64,000 bases of DNA from Pseudomonas sp. 102515 (GTDB lineage: Bacteria; Pseudomonadota; Gammaproteobacteria; Pseudomonadales; Pseudomonadaceae). The stretch lies in contig NZ_JAVHTY010000003.1 of the NCBI RefSeq assembly GCF_031085165.1, positions 372,001 through 436,000 of the forward strand, read 5' to 3'. Positions within the stretch are counted from its first letter, which is position 1; each line of letters starts with the position of its first letter. The position numbers were made by a program, and so were the translations under genes. This document shows positions 26,373-34,578 of this stretch, one piece after another. Below the pieces are notes generated by a model. That model saw nothing but the letters and a program-made list of their open reading frames with translations. It was not told the origin of the DNA and did no database searches.

Positions 26373-26418
26373 GGTCATAATGACCAGGTCCCCATGACTC
26401 GCCGAGGTCAAATTGACC
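26373..26418. promoter_or_regulatory. Three NorR-type enhancer sites (GT-N7-AC)
   Basis: Three GT-N7-AC sites are seen at 26374-26384 (within palindrome GGTCATAATGACC), 26388-26398 (GTCCCCATGAC) and 26407-26417 (within palindrome GGTCAAATTGACC). E. coli NorR binds three such sites in the norR-norV region as a hexamer-assembly platform. The third site overlaps the TTG start codon of the regulator gene at 26413, which suggests autorepression. Confidence 0.75.
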
Positions 26419-27951
26419 CGCCCCACCCTGCTCGAAGCGATGGTGCCACTGGTGGCGGATCTGGCCCGCGACCTGCCCGACCAGCAGCGTTACGCCAGCC
26501 TGCTCGATGCCCTGCGCCAGGTCCTGCCCTTCGATGCGGTGGCCCTGCTGCGCCTGGAGGGTGAGGTGCTGGTGCCCCTGGCGGTACGCGGCCTCGCGGC
26601 CGACACCCTGGGCCGCCGCTTCAAGGTCGGCGAGCACCCGCGCCTGGCGCTGCTGCTGGCGAATCGCACGCCCACCCGCTTCGCCCTCGATTGCGACCTG
26701 CCCGATCCCTACGATGGGCTGGTGGAAGGCGTGCAGGGGCATCTGGAGGTCCACGACTGCCTGGGCTGCCCGCTCTATGTGCAGGACCAGCTCTGGGGCC
26801 TGCTGACCCTGGATTCGCTGCAGGCGCAGAACGCCCAGCCCGAGGATCTCACCACCCTGGCCGCCTTTGCCGGTCTGGCGGCCGCCACCGTGGCCGCCGC
26901 CGAGCGCATCGGCCAGCTCTCCGCCCGCATCGTCAGCGAGCACGAGCTGACCGTGGCCTATCAGCAATCGGTGGGCCACCAGCGGCCTCGCGAACTCATC
27001 GGCCAGAGTCCGGCCAGCCTGCGCCTGCGCCAGGAGATCGAGACCGTGGCGGCCAGCGATCTGACCGTGCTCATCACCGGCGAGACCGGGGTCGGCAAGG
27101 AGCTGGTGGCCGAAGCCGTGCATGCGCGCTCCCTGCGCCAGCAGCGGCCCCTGATCAGTCTCAATTGCGCGGCCCTGCCCGAGGCCCTGGTAGAAAGCGA
27201 ACTCTTCGGCCATGTGCGCGGTGCCTTTTCCGGTGCCGTCAGCGAACGCCGTGGGCGCTTCGAACTGGCCGACGGCGGCACCCTGTTTCTCGACGAGGTC
27301 GGCGAATTGCCGCTGACGGTGCAGGCCAAGCTCCTGCGGGTGCTGCAGAGCGGCCAGTTGCAGCGGCTGGGCTCGGATAGCGATCTCAAGGTGGACGTGC
27401 GCATCATCGCCGCCACCAATCGCGACCTGGCCGAGTGCGTGCGTGCCGGGCGCTTCCGCGCCGATCTCTACCATCGCCTGAGCGTCTATCCGCTGGCGGT
27501 GCCGGCCATGCGCGAGCGTGGCCGCGACGTCCTGCTGCTGGCCGGCTTCTACCTGGAGCAGAATCGCGCCCGCCTGGGCCTGCGCGGCCTCCGGCTGACC
27601 CCCGCGGCGCAACGGACCCTGCTGGCCTACGACTGGCCGGGCAACGTGCGCGAACTGTCGCACCTCATCAGCCGGGCGGCGCTCAAGGCCCATGCCGGCA
27701 GCAGGGAGCGCGGCGGCATCCTGACCCTGGACAGCGATCAGCTCGGCCTGCCGCCGGACGCGACGCCCCTGCTCGCTGACGATCCCGCCCTGCCCGCCAC
27801 TTCACTGCGCGAGGCCACGGACGCCTTCCAGCGCCAGACCATCACCCTGGCGCTGGAACAGCACGGCCAGAACTGGACCCTGGCCGCGGCCGCCCTCGAT
27901 CTGGACCGCGCCAACCTCGCCCGCCTGGCGCGGCGGCTCGGCCTCAAGTAG
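26413..27951 (+). CDS. norR: NorR-type sigma-54 activator responding to nitric oxide
   Basis: The 512-residue enhancer-binding protein has an N-terminal GAF domain (~20-175; NorR senses NO through non-haem iron there), a central AAA+ domain (Walker A GETGVGKE, Walker B GGTLFLDEVGE) and a C-terminal Fis-type helix-turn-helix. The sigma-54 contact loop reads GAFSGA instead of GAFTGA. The start is TTG at 26413, after GAGGTCAAA; the next in-frame ATG is at 26440. It is divergent from the flavohaemoglobin gene (the FhpR role in P. aeruginosa). The GAFSGA variant might alter activation strength. Confidence 0.92.
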   Translation: MTRPTLLEAMVPLVADLARDLPDQQRYASLLDALRQVLPFDAVALLRLEGEVLVPLAVRGLAADTLGRRFKVGEHPRLALLLANRTPTRFALDCDLPDPYDGLVEGVQGHLEVHDCLGCPLYVQDQLWGLLTLDSLQAQNAQPEDLTTLAAFAGLAAATVAAAERIGQLSARIVSEHELTVAYQQSVGHQRPRELIGQSPASLRLRQEIETVAASDLTVLITGETGVGKELVAEAVHARSLRQQRPLISLNCAALPEALVESELFGHVRGAFSGAVSERRGRFELADGGTLFLDEVGELPLTVQAKLLRVLQSGQLQRLGSDSDLKVDVRIIAATNRDLAECVRAGRFRADLYHRLSVYPLAVPAMRERGRDVLLLAGFYLEQNRARLGLRGLRLTPAAQRTLLAYDWPGNVRELSHLISRAALKAHAGSRERGGILTLDSDQLGLPPDATPLLADDPALPATSLREATDAFQRQTITLALEQHGQNWTLAAAALDLDRANLARLARRLGLK

Positions 27952-27968
27952 CCCTCGGAACGTAGCGC

Positions 27969-28886
27969 TCAGAGCGCTTTCTGTACCGCCGGCAGACCGG
28001 GCTGGCCGTCGCGGGTGGTGACCCCCTGCAGCCAGGGCTCCAGTACCTGGGGATGGGTCTTGAGCCAGGCCTTGGCGGCGGCGTCGTAGCTGCCGCCCTT
28101 GTCTCGCGCGGCGCTCATGACGGCGTTTTCCATGTCCAGGGTGAACTTCATGTTGGCCAGCAGGCGAGCCGGATTGGGGCACTGCTCGGCGTAGCCCTTG
28201 CGCGTCAGGGTGTTCACCGTGCCGGCGGTACCGAAATACTTGTCGCCGCCGGTCAAATACTTGATCGGGTAGTCGACGTTCATGGGATGCGGCGTCCAGC
28301 CCAGGAAGACCACCCACTTGTCGCGCTTCACCGCGCGCCCGACCTGGGACAGCATGGCCTGCTCGCTGGACTCCACCAGTTGCCAGCCCCCCAGGCCGAA
28401 TTCGTTGTCCTGGATGATCTTCTGCAGCGACTGGTTGGCCGGCGCGCCGGCACCGATGCCATAGATCTTCTTGCCGAACTGGTCGGCGTGCTTGGCCAGG
28501 TCGTCGAAGCTCTTCACCCCGCCTTCCCAGACATAGGTGGGCACCGCCAGGGTGAATTCGGTCCCGACCAGATTCCGCGCCAGCTCGGTGACCTGTCCGG
28601 TTTTCACGAACTGGTCGTAGTGCGCCTGCTGCGCCGGCATCCAGTTGCCAAGGAAGGCATCCACCTGCCCGTTGCGCATGCCGCCGTAGATGATCGGCAC
28701 CGCCAGGGTCTCGACCTTGCCGGTATAGCCCAGCGCACCCAGGATCGCGCCAGTGAGGGCGTTGGTGGCGGCGATGTCGCTCCAGCCCGGATCGGCCAGG
28801 CGAACCGTTGCGCAGGCCTGGTCCTCGGCCTGGGCCGACAGGCTGACCAGGGCCAGCGTGAAGGTAGCGATGATTCCGTGTTTCAT
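27969..28886 (-). CDS. Choline/betaine ABC transporter substrate-binding protein, orphan
   Basis: The 305-residue periplasmic binding protein has a signal peptide (MKHGIIATFTLALVSLSAQA). The body matches the ChoX/CbcX quaternary-ammonium family, with aromatic box residues in DPGWSDI, GNWMPAQQ and FLGWTPHPMN. No permease or ATPase gene is adjacent, so it probably serves a core transporter encoded elsewhere, as orphan choline, carnitine and betaine binding proteins do in P. aeruginosa. It follows betC by 21 bases and is likely co-transcribed with it, so it may help import choline or choline sulfate. Confidence 0.88.
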   Translation of the reverse strand: MKHGIIATFTLALVSLSAQAEDQACATVRLADPGWSDIAATNALTGAILGALGYTGKVETLAVPIIYGGMRNGQVDAFLGNWMPAQQAHYDQFVKTGQVTELARNLVGTEFTLAVPTYVWEGGVKSFDDLAKHADQFGKKIYGIGAGAPANQSLQKIIQDNEFGLGGWQLVESSEQAMLSQVGRAVKRDKWVVFLGWTPHPMNVDYPIKYLTGGDKYFGTAGTVNTLTRKGYAEQCPNPARLLANMKFTLDMENAVMSAARDKGGSYDAAAKAWLKTHPQVLEPWLQGVTTRDGQPGLPAVQKAL

Positions 28887-28907
28887 GGCCGTGCTCCTGT
28901 TAGCGGT

Positions 28908-30419
28908 TCAGGGTTGAGGGTAGCGCGCGCGACGCTCCAGGTCGTCGAGGTCGATGTGATTGCGCATGTATTGCTGGCTGGCATCGACGAAGGGCTGGTG
29001 ATCCCAGCTGGTCCGCTCGCCCTGCGCCAGGGCCGCCGCGACGAAGCGCCGCCGCCGCTGGCTGGCCAGCACCTCGTGGTGCAGGCGCGGCAGGTCCCAG
29101 CGCTGGCGGACCTCGGCCTGGAAGCTGGCGAGCAGCTCGGCATGGTCGGCACTGGCGGCCAGATTCTCGCGCTCCAGCGGATCGTTCCGGAGATCGAACA
29201 GCAGCGGCGGATCCAGTTCGCAATGGATGTACTTGTAGGCGCCGCGACGGATCATCAGCAGCGGGCTGACGGTGCCCTCGGCCAGGTATTCGCCGATGAC
29301 CTCGTCGTGCCCTGCCCGGCCTTCCAGGTGCGGCAGCAGCGAGCGGCCATCCAGCAGCAGTTCGGCCGGCAGCTGGCCACCGGCCAGCTCGACGAAGGTC
29401 GGCAGCAGGTCCATGGTCGATACCGAGGCCTGCACCCGCGCCGGGGCGAAGCGCCCGGGTGCATGGATCAGCAGCGGTACCCGCGCGGCCATCTCGAACC
29501 AGTGCATCTTGTACCAGAGCCCGCGCTCCCCGAGCATGTCGCCATGGTCGCCGGAAAAGACGATCACGGTATCGTCGGCCAGACCGCATTCTTCCAGGGT
29601 CTTGAGCAGATGGCCGACCTGGGCGTCGACGTAGCTGCAGGCACCGTAGTAGGCCTGGCGGGCGTCGCGGATCTTGGCTGCGGGCAGGGGCTTGTCCCAG
29701 AGGTCGATCACCTTGAGCAGCCGCTGGCTGTGAGGATCCTGCTCGGCCTGGGGAATGGCGCCTTCCGGCAACGGGATGTCGACCTCGTTGTACAGGTCCC
29801 AGAATTCCCGGGGAATGGTGTAGGGATCGTGGGGATGGGTCAGGGACACGGTCAGGCAGAAGGGCTGGTCGTCGCCACGACGCACGTGATCGTAGAGGTA
29901 CTGGCGCGCCTTGAAGACCACCTCTTCGTCGAAATCCAGCTGATTGGTGCGCACGCAGGGCCCGGCCTGCAGCACCGAGGACATGTTGTGGTACCAGCTC
30001 GGGCGCACGTCCGGAGCATCCCAGTTCACCGCCCAGCCGTAGTCGGCGGGATAGATGTCGCTGGTCAGGCGCTCCTCGTAGCCATGCAACTGGTCCGGTC
30101 CGCAGAAGTGCATCTTGCCCGACAGCGCCGTGCGATAGCCGAGGCGGCGCAGGTGGTGGGCATAGGTGGGAATGTCGGCGGCGAAATCGGCGGCGTTGTC
30201 GTAGGCGCCGATCTTCGACGGCAGCTGGCCGCTCACCAGGGTGAAGCGCGAGGGTGCGCACAGCGGGCTGTTGCAGTAGGCGGAATCGAACACCACGGCG
30301 CGCTCGGCCAGGCGCTGCAGATGGGGCAGCTTGATCGGCGAGGCGGCGTCGTACAGCGGCAGGATGGGCGCCGCCATCTGGTCGGCCATGAGGAAGAGGA
30401 TGTTCATCGGCTTGGACAA
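28908..30419 (-). CDS. betC: Choline-sulfatase
   Basis: The 503-residue sulfatase hydrolyses choline-O-sulfate to choline and sulfate in the cytoplasm. The active-site cysteine, converted to formylglycine, is Cys54 in LCAPSRFTLVSGQ. Metal ligands are visible in LFLMADQM near the N-terminus and FSGDHGDMLGERGLW near residue 300. The start is taken as TTG at 30419 because GGAGG stands five bases before it; the ATG four codons on lacks a well-spaced site. It is divergent from a LysR regulator and followed by a choline-type binding protein. Confidence 0.94.
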   Translation of the reverse strand: MSKPMNILFLMADQMAAPILPLYDAASPIKLPHLQRLAERAVVFDSAYCNSPLCAPSRFTLVSGQLPSKIGAYDNAADFAADIPTYAHHLRRLGYRTALSGKMHFCGPDQLHGYEERLTSDIYPADYGWAVNWDAPDVRPSWYHNMSSVLQAGPCVRTNQLDFDEEVVFKARQYLYDHVRRGDDQPFCLTVSLTHPHDPYTIPREFWDLYNEVDIPLPEGAIPQAEQDPHSQRLLKVIDLWDKPLPAAKIRDARQAYYGACSYVDAQVGHLLKTLEECGLADDTVIVFSGDHGDMLGERGLWYKMHWFEMAARVPLLIHAPGRFAPARVQASVSTMDLLPTFVELAGGQLPAELLLDGRSLLPHLEGRAGHDEVIGEYLAEGTVSPLLMIRRGAYKYIHCELDPPLLFDLRNDPLERENLAASADHAELLASFQAEVRQRWDLPRLHHEVLASQRRRRFVAAALAQGERTSWDHQPFVDASQQYMRNHIDLDDLERRARYPQP

Positions 30420-30524
30420 GAGCGCCTCCGCTAGGATCAGGGTTGCTTATGGTTGACCCATCATCCAACGCCGAGAAATTTGCGTGAAGGCCATCCGGAG
30501 TGATGTTTCGGATAAGCTGGACTT

Positions 30525-31511
30525 ATGTCTGATCACCAGGGAAACGCTCTCTTGGACGCCACTACCCCTGCCGACCGCCCTGCCCTGGCGCTGGACAGCC
30601 TGCGCACCTTCGAAGTGGTGGCGCGCCGTCTGAGCTTTACCGCGGCAGCGGGCGAACTGGGTACCACTCAGCCGGCCATCAGCCAGCAGATCAAGCGCCT
30701 GGAAGCCCAGTTGCAGGTGCGCTTGTTCGACCGGGTGCACCGCGGCATCCTGCTCACCGAGGCCGGTCGGCTGCTGCAGGAATACGTCGAGGCCGGACTG
30801 GCCACCTTGGACGAGGGTGTGCGCCAGGTCACCGCCCGCCCCGCTCACGAGATCCTGCGGGTGGCCACCGACTTCGCCTTCGCTTCCTACTGGCTGCTAC
30901 CGCGCCTGCCGCGCTTCCATGCCCGCCATCCGGCGCTGGACGTGAGCCTGGTCACCAGCGACCGCGTCCCCCTGCCCGGCCCGGAAATCGACATCACCCT
31001 CGGTTTCGGCGACGGTCGCTTCAAGCATGGTGAGGCCTGGCCGCTGTTTCGTGAGGAAGTCTTCCCGGTATGCAGTCCGCGATTGCTCCAGGGCCGGCAG
31101 CCGCCGCTGCCCGCTGCGGAACTGGGCCACTGGCCGCTGCTGCACCTCAAGGCGGCGCCCAACAGCCGCTGGTACGACTGGAAGACCCTGCTGCCGGCGC
31201 TGGACCTGGCGCCCCTGCCCGCGGCGCCGTCCGGCGCGGTGCTGAGCTTCGACAACTACACCCTGGTGATCCAGGCGGCCATCGCCGGCCAGGGCCTGGC
31301 GATCGGCTGGCGCCACCTGGTGGACGAGCTGCTGCGGCAGGAACTGCTCTGTCGCCCCTTCGCCGGACTGGCCACCTCGCGCTATGGCTATTACGCCATC
31401 CTGCCCGAGCGCAAGCGGCGCCAGCGGCTGGTGCAGCGCTTTCTCGACTGGCTGCTGGAAGAGCTGGAGATGCCGCGCGAGTCCCTGGCCGGCGCGCGGC
31501 TGGCGACCTGA
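30525..31511 (+). CDS. LysR-type regulator of choline-sulfate utilisation
   Basis: The 328-residue LysR regulator has a helix-turn-helix around residues 35-65 (RRLSFTAAAGELGTTQPAISQQIKRLE) and an effector-binding domain whose last segments SRYGYYAILPERKRRQRL are typical of the GcvA-like subgroup. It diverges from betC across 105 bases, the position of the choline-sulfate regulator in other pseudomonads. The effector is presumably choline sulfate or choline, inferred from context. The first ~25 residues are an unusual hydrophilic extension; a shorter start is possible. Confidence 0.87.
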   Translation: MSDHQGNALLDATTPADRPALALDSLRTFEVVARRLSFTAAAGELGTTQPAISQQIKRLEAQLQVRLFDRVHRGILLTEAGRLLQEYVEAGLATLDEGVRQVTARPAHEILRVATDFAFASYWLLPRLPRFHARHPALDVSLVTSDRVPLPGPEIDITLGFGDGRFKHGEAWPLFREEVFPVCSPRLLQGRQPPLPAAELGHWPLLHLKAAPNSRWYDWKTLLPALDLAPLPAAPSGAVLSFDNYTLVIQAAIAGQGLAIGWRHLVDELLRQELLCRPFAGLATSRYGYYAILPERKRRQRLVQRFLDWLLEELEMPRESLAGARLAT

Positions 31512-31518
31512 GCCGCAC

Positions 31519-31908
31519 TCAGCGCTCGTAGACTTCCAGCGGCAGGTCGTCCGGGTCGGCGAAAAAGGTGAATCTCTTGCCGGTCAGCTCGTCGGTGCGG
31601 ATCGGCTCGGTGACCACGCCATGGCCCTGCAGGTGGGCGACGGTGGCGTCCAGGTCGGCCACGGCGAAGGCCAGGTGGCGCAGCCCCTGGGCTTCCGGGC
31701 GCGAGGGCCTGGGCGGGGCATCGGGAAAGGAGAACAGCTCCAGCTGGGCATGCGCGCCCACCGCCAGATCCAGCTTCCAGGAGCGCCGGGTCTCGCGATA
31801 GGTCTCGGCGATCACCGGCAGCCCGAGGATCTCGGTGTAGAAGTGCCGGGAGCGTTCGTAGTCGGCGCAGATCAGCGCCACGTGGTGCAGACGGTCGAAA
31901 GGAGTCAT
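31519..31908 (-). CDS. VOC superfamily protein (glyoxalase-like, YaeR type)
   Basis: The 129-residue single-chain VOC protein begins MTPFDRLHHVALICADYERSRHFYTEILGLPV and ends in FTFFADPDDLPLEVYER, matching the YaeR-like metalloprotein subgroup related to glyoxalase I. Metal ligands would be His8, Glu near 57 (LELFSF), His near 74 (LRHLAF) and Glu126. The substrate is unknown. The ATG at 31908 lies one base from the edge of an inverted-repeat element, and no good ribosome site is seen upstream, so expression may depend on that element. Confidence 0.87.
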   Translation of the reverse strand: MTPFDRLHHVALICADYERSRHFYTEILGLPVIAETYRETRRSWKLDLAVGAHAQLELFSFPDAPPRPSRPEAQGLRHLAFAVADLDATVAHLQGHGVVTEPIRTDELTGKRFTFFADPDDLPLEVYER

Positions 31909-31909
31909 A

Positions 31910-32052
31910 AGAAGCTGTTCACGATCTCGCGAGCTAGAGCCAAACAAGGCGAAAACGACTAGAGAAGCGCAGTTTACGTAGGGTAAATGAGCATTCTGAA
32001 GGCATTTTCCAACGCAGGTTGGCCGACGCACAGCAGATCGCGAACAGCTTCT
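31910..32052. mobile_element. MITE-like element, 143 bases, 18-base terminal inverted repeats
   Basis: The left end AGAAGCTGTTCACGATCT (31910-31927) and right end AGATCGCGAACAGCTTCT (32035-32052) are inverted copies differing at one base. The interior is AT-richer than its surroundings and has no reading frame of note. I see no target duplication. The left edge is one base upstream of the VOC start codon, and the right edge supplies the last base of the lactonase stop. I recall similar words dispersed in other Pseudomonas genomes, so it is probably a non-autonomous repeat moved by an element elsewhere. Confidence 0.7.
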
Positions 32053-33218
32053 CAGGGTACCGCGACGAATTTGAGGTCAGCCGGGGCGCCAACGTCCAGG
32101 CTCTGGAGTTCGTCGCCGAGCTTGCCGCTGTCGGGGTCCCGGGCGAAGACCTTGAGCTGATTGGATTTCTGGTTGGCCACCAGCAAGAAGCGCCCGGACG
32201 GATCGATGGCGAATTCCCGTGGCGACAGGCCGTTGACCGGATGGCGCTCGACAAAGGTCAGGGTGCCGTCGGGATTCACCGCGAACACCGCCAACTGGTT
32301 ATCGGTACCGCGGCTGGCGACATAGAGGAAGCGCCCGTCGCCGGACAGGTGCAGCGCACCGGCATCCCGCTCGCCGGTGAATTCCTGGGGCGTCAGGCTG
32401 TAGCTCTGCAACTGCCGCAGCATGCCGTCCTGATGAGCGAAGGCCATCACCTGGCCGGCCAGTTCCAGGGTCAGGTAGGCGTAGCGGCCATCGGCGCTGA
32501 ACACCAGGTGGCGCGGCCCGCTGCCTTCCGGCACCGGCACGAAGGGCGTCTCGGCGGCCGCCAGCGGCCGTTCCGGCTGCTGCGGCAGATAGCGATAGAC
32601 GAATACCTTGTCGGCGCCCAGATCCGGGGCGAAGACGAAGCGACCGTCCGGGGTGGTCACCGCCGCGTGCACATGGCTGGACTGCTGGCGCGGGTGCTGT
32701 TCGCTGGGCTGGTGGAATTCGATCTGCGCCACCGGGCTGAGCACGCCGCCGTCCTGGATCGGCAGCACCGCCAGGGAGCCTTCCGGCAGGCTGGAGTAGT
32801 TGGCCACGAACAGGAACTTGCCGTCGGTGCTGAGGCTGGAGTGGGTCGGCTCGTCACCCAGGCTCTTGACCTGGCTGATCTGCTGCAGACGGCCATTGCC
32901 GGGTTCGAAGCGATAGGAGGTGACCCGCCCGATGCTGTCGCCGCTCGAACCCCGGCCATTCTCGTTGACGGTGAACAGGGTCCGACCATCGCGAGACAGG
33001 GTCAGAAATGACGGATTGGACGCCTTGACGATGCGCAGCGGGCCATCGATCTGGCCATTGCGACTGTTGAAGCGATAGACATACAGCCCCTGGCTGCTGC
33101 CCGCGGTGTAGCTGCCGACCAGCAGATTGAACAGGCCGGGCTCGGCGCGGGCCGGGGCGTTGTACCCGACGAGCAGGGCGAACAGGGCCAGCGGCAGCAG
33201 ACGGGGCAGAGCTCTCAT
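32052..33218 (-). CDS. Exported lactonase-family beta-propeller (6-phosphogluconolactonase-like)
   Basis: The 388-residue protein has a signal peptide (MRALPRLLPLALFALLVGYNAPARA) and a seven-bladed propeller of the YbhE/Pgl type. Repeated blade motifs are visible: SNPSFLTLSRDGRTLFTVNE, PTHSSLSTDGKFLFVANY, GPRHLVFSADGRYAYLTLE and SPREFAIDPSGRFLLVANQ. Cytosolic relatives hydrolyse 6-phosphogluconolactone; with a signal peptide this one more likely acts on a sugar lactone in the periplasm. The stop codon abuts the MITE-like element. The enzyme activity is inferred, the fold is firm. Confidence 0.88.
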   Translation of the reverse strand: MRALPRLLPLALFALLVGYNAPARAEPGLFNLLVGSYTAGSSQGLYVYRFNSRNGQIDGPLRIVKASNPSFLTLSRDGRTLFTVNENGRGSSGDSIGRVTSYRFEPGNGRLQQISQVKSLGDEPTHSSLSTDGKFLFVANYSSLPEGSLAVLPIQDGGVLSPVAQIEFHQPSEQHPRQQSSHVHAAVTTPDGRFVFAPDLGADKVFVYRYLPQQPERPLAAAETPFVPVPEGSGPRHLVFSADGRYAYLTLELAGQVMAFAHQDGMLRQLQSYSLTPQEFTGERDAGALHLSGDGRFLYVASRGTDNQLAVFAVNPDGTLTFVERHPVNGLSPREFAIDPSGRFLLVANQKSNQLKVFARDPDSGKLGDELQSLDVGAPADLKFVAVP

Positions 33219-33480
33219 GGGAAATCCTTGGCGAGCGATGGGCGTTGAGACCGATGCGAGGCGGCCCGGTTTCCCTACCGCCTGGAGGCGGAAGGCGGCC
33301 GCGCGCGGCGGCTATTCTACTGAAATCCGGGCTGGCACTGTGCCAGAGGCCTTTCGCCATTTATCGCCTGCGTCGGCGCGCTGGCGGTCCACGTCGGGCC
33401 GACCGGCCCGAGGAGGCCGTGCCAGAGCCCGCGGTGAACTCGGCGCTGGCCGAGGGCTGCCGGTAAAAGAATTGGCCGGG

Positions 33481-33939
33481 CTAGTCCAGCACGCCCTGCA
33501 GGATGGCGTAGACGAGCCCGGTGCCCACGGCGACCAGCACCATGTCGGCACCCAGGCGCCGCCATTCGTAGCCCGGGTAGTCCGGTAGCTGGCGGGCGAT
33601 GCCCGGCGGCAGCGGTCGGCCATAACCGGGTGGGAGAGGGCGCCCACGCTCCAGACGCAGCCCCGGCGGCAGGTCGCCACCCCGGCCGATCTGGCCACGC
33701 AGCGCCTGGATGCGCTCCCGCGCCGGTCCCAGATCCGGCGATCCACCGGCGGCCGGTCCGGTATCCGGGTGACCCTGGCCACGCGCCTTGGGACCCGGTC
33801 CCTGGCCATGGGAGCCACGCTGTTCCTGCCAGCCCGGTCCATGCGGACCCTTGGGCCCACCCGGCCCGTGATCCGGAGGCGCGGCCAGGGCCAGGTTGCC
33901 GATCAGACAGAGGGCTGCAGCGGAGAGGAAGGTACGCAT
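33481..33939 (-). CDS. RcnB/CigR-like exported Gly/Pro-rich protein
   Basis: The 152-residue protein has a signal peptide (MRTFLSAAALCLIGNLALA), a low-complexity Gly/Pro/His/Gln region (~20-75), a linker with LPPGLRLERGRPLPPGYGRPLPPG, then YEWRRLGADMVLVAVGTGLVYAILQGVLD. The LPPG repeats and the WRRLGADMVLV-type ending are the marks of the RcnB/CigR family, whose members are periplasmic or inner-membrane proteins linked to metal homeostasis or virulence attenuation. The terminal hydrophobic run may anchor it. A 262-base spacer to the lactonase gene shows nothing I can name. Confidence 0.7.
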   Translation of the reverse strand: MRTFLSAAALCLIGNLALAAPPDHGPGGPKGPHGPGWQEQRGSHGQGPGPKARGQGHPDTGPAAGGSPDLGPARERIQALRGQIGRGGDLPPGLRLERGRPLPPGYGRPLPPGIARQLPDYPGYEWRRLGADMVLVAVGTGLVYAILQGVLD

Positions 33940-34254
33940 CGAGGGCTTTCCTCATGAGGGATGACGGCATGGGTTATCCACTTGGAGTCTGGTCGCTGAA
34001 AAAGACTCCTGGGTCATTCCCGGGCTCATAAGCTGTGGATAAATCGGGGATAAAATCGGTATAACTTCGGAAGATATCTCTAAATCCCGTCAGAGATCAA
34101 ATAAAAACCCTTTATTATCAATGAATTAAAAAGATGATCGGCTGGCTATCGAATCCGCTTTTTGTGGATAAAGCTTGAGACCCCCCCCAGGCCAGCTCCC
34201 GTTTTCACCGGTAGTCGAACCTCACGCGGACCAATTTCCCTAGCCCAGAAACGG
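33940..34254. other. AT-rich intergenic region with three DnaA-box matches
   Basis: Two perfect TTATCCACA boxes lie on the minus strand (34034-34042 and 34163-34171), and one single-mismatch box on the plus strand (33974-33982). Between the perfect boxes, about 34042-34135 is strongly AT-rich (for example ATAAAAACCCTTTATTATCA), in sharp contrast to a ~65% GC window, and contains GATC motifs. This layout (AT-rich stretch flanked by DnaA boxes) resembles an origin unwinding region or a DnaA titration site. No gene is seen. Confidence 0.55.
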
Positions 34255-34288
34255 AAAAGCCGCGCCTGAATGACCGGGCGCGGCTTTT
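34255..34288. terminator. Bidirectional terminator downstream of prlC-yheV
   Basis: AAAAGCCGCGCC (34255-34266) and GGCGCGGCTTTT (34277-34288) form a 12-base stem with A- and T-tracts at both ends. It lies 17 bases after the yheV stop on the minus strand. Confidence 0.9.
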
Positions 34289-34305
34289 CTGGAGGTCGCC
34301 TTTTC

Positions 34306-34578
34306 CTAGTCCGGCTTCTTCAGCTTGGGATTGGGAAAGAATTGCACGGCCTGCACCTTGGGATCGGGCTTCTTGGGTTTCAGCGTACTGATGTTGACCC
34401 GCGTCGGCAATTCCTTGGGGATCGAATTGCCGCGCTCGTCCAGGGTGTCGCTGTAGCCGCAGGAGACGCACTCGCGATGGGGCGTGCCGTCCTGGGTCCA
34501 CATCTTCAGGGTATCCTGCGCCTGGCACGCCGGGCAGACCGCACCGGCGATGAACCTCTTGCGGATCGGCTCGTTCAC
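34306..34578 (-). CDS. yheV: YheV-family zinc-ribbon protein
   Basis: The 90-residue protein has two CxxC pairs, CPAC (15-18) and CVSC (37-40), that form a zinc ribbon, followed by a basic, proline-rich tail (LKPKKPDPKVQAVQFFPNPKLKKPD). This is the YheV/DUF2387 pattern; the function is unknown. The ATG at 34578 overlaps the prlC stop as ATGA, the conserved prlC-yheV pairing of gammaproteobacteria. A bidirectional terminator ends the operon. Confidence 0.9.
   Translation of the reverse strand: MNEPIRKRFIAGAVCPACQAQDTLKMWTQDGTPHRECVSCGYSDTLDERGNSIPKELPTRVNISTLKPKKPDPKVQAVQFFPNPKLKKPD

Noticed and set aside
28053-30434. Open reading frame of 793 codons on the plus strand
   Set aside because: It lies opposite the choline binding protein and betC genes, which have clear motifs; high GC content keeps the opposite frame open.
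33219-33480. Possible small gene in the lactonase-RcnB spacer
   Set aside because: No frame with a ribosome site or recognisable sequence; only shadows of neighbouring frames.
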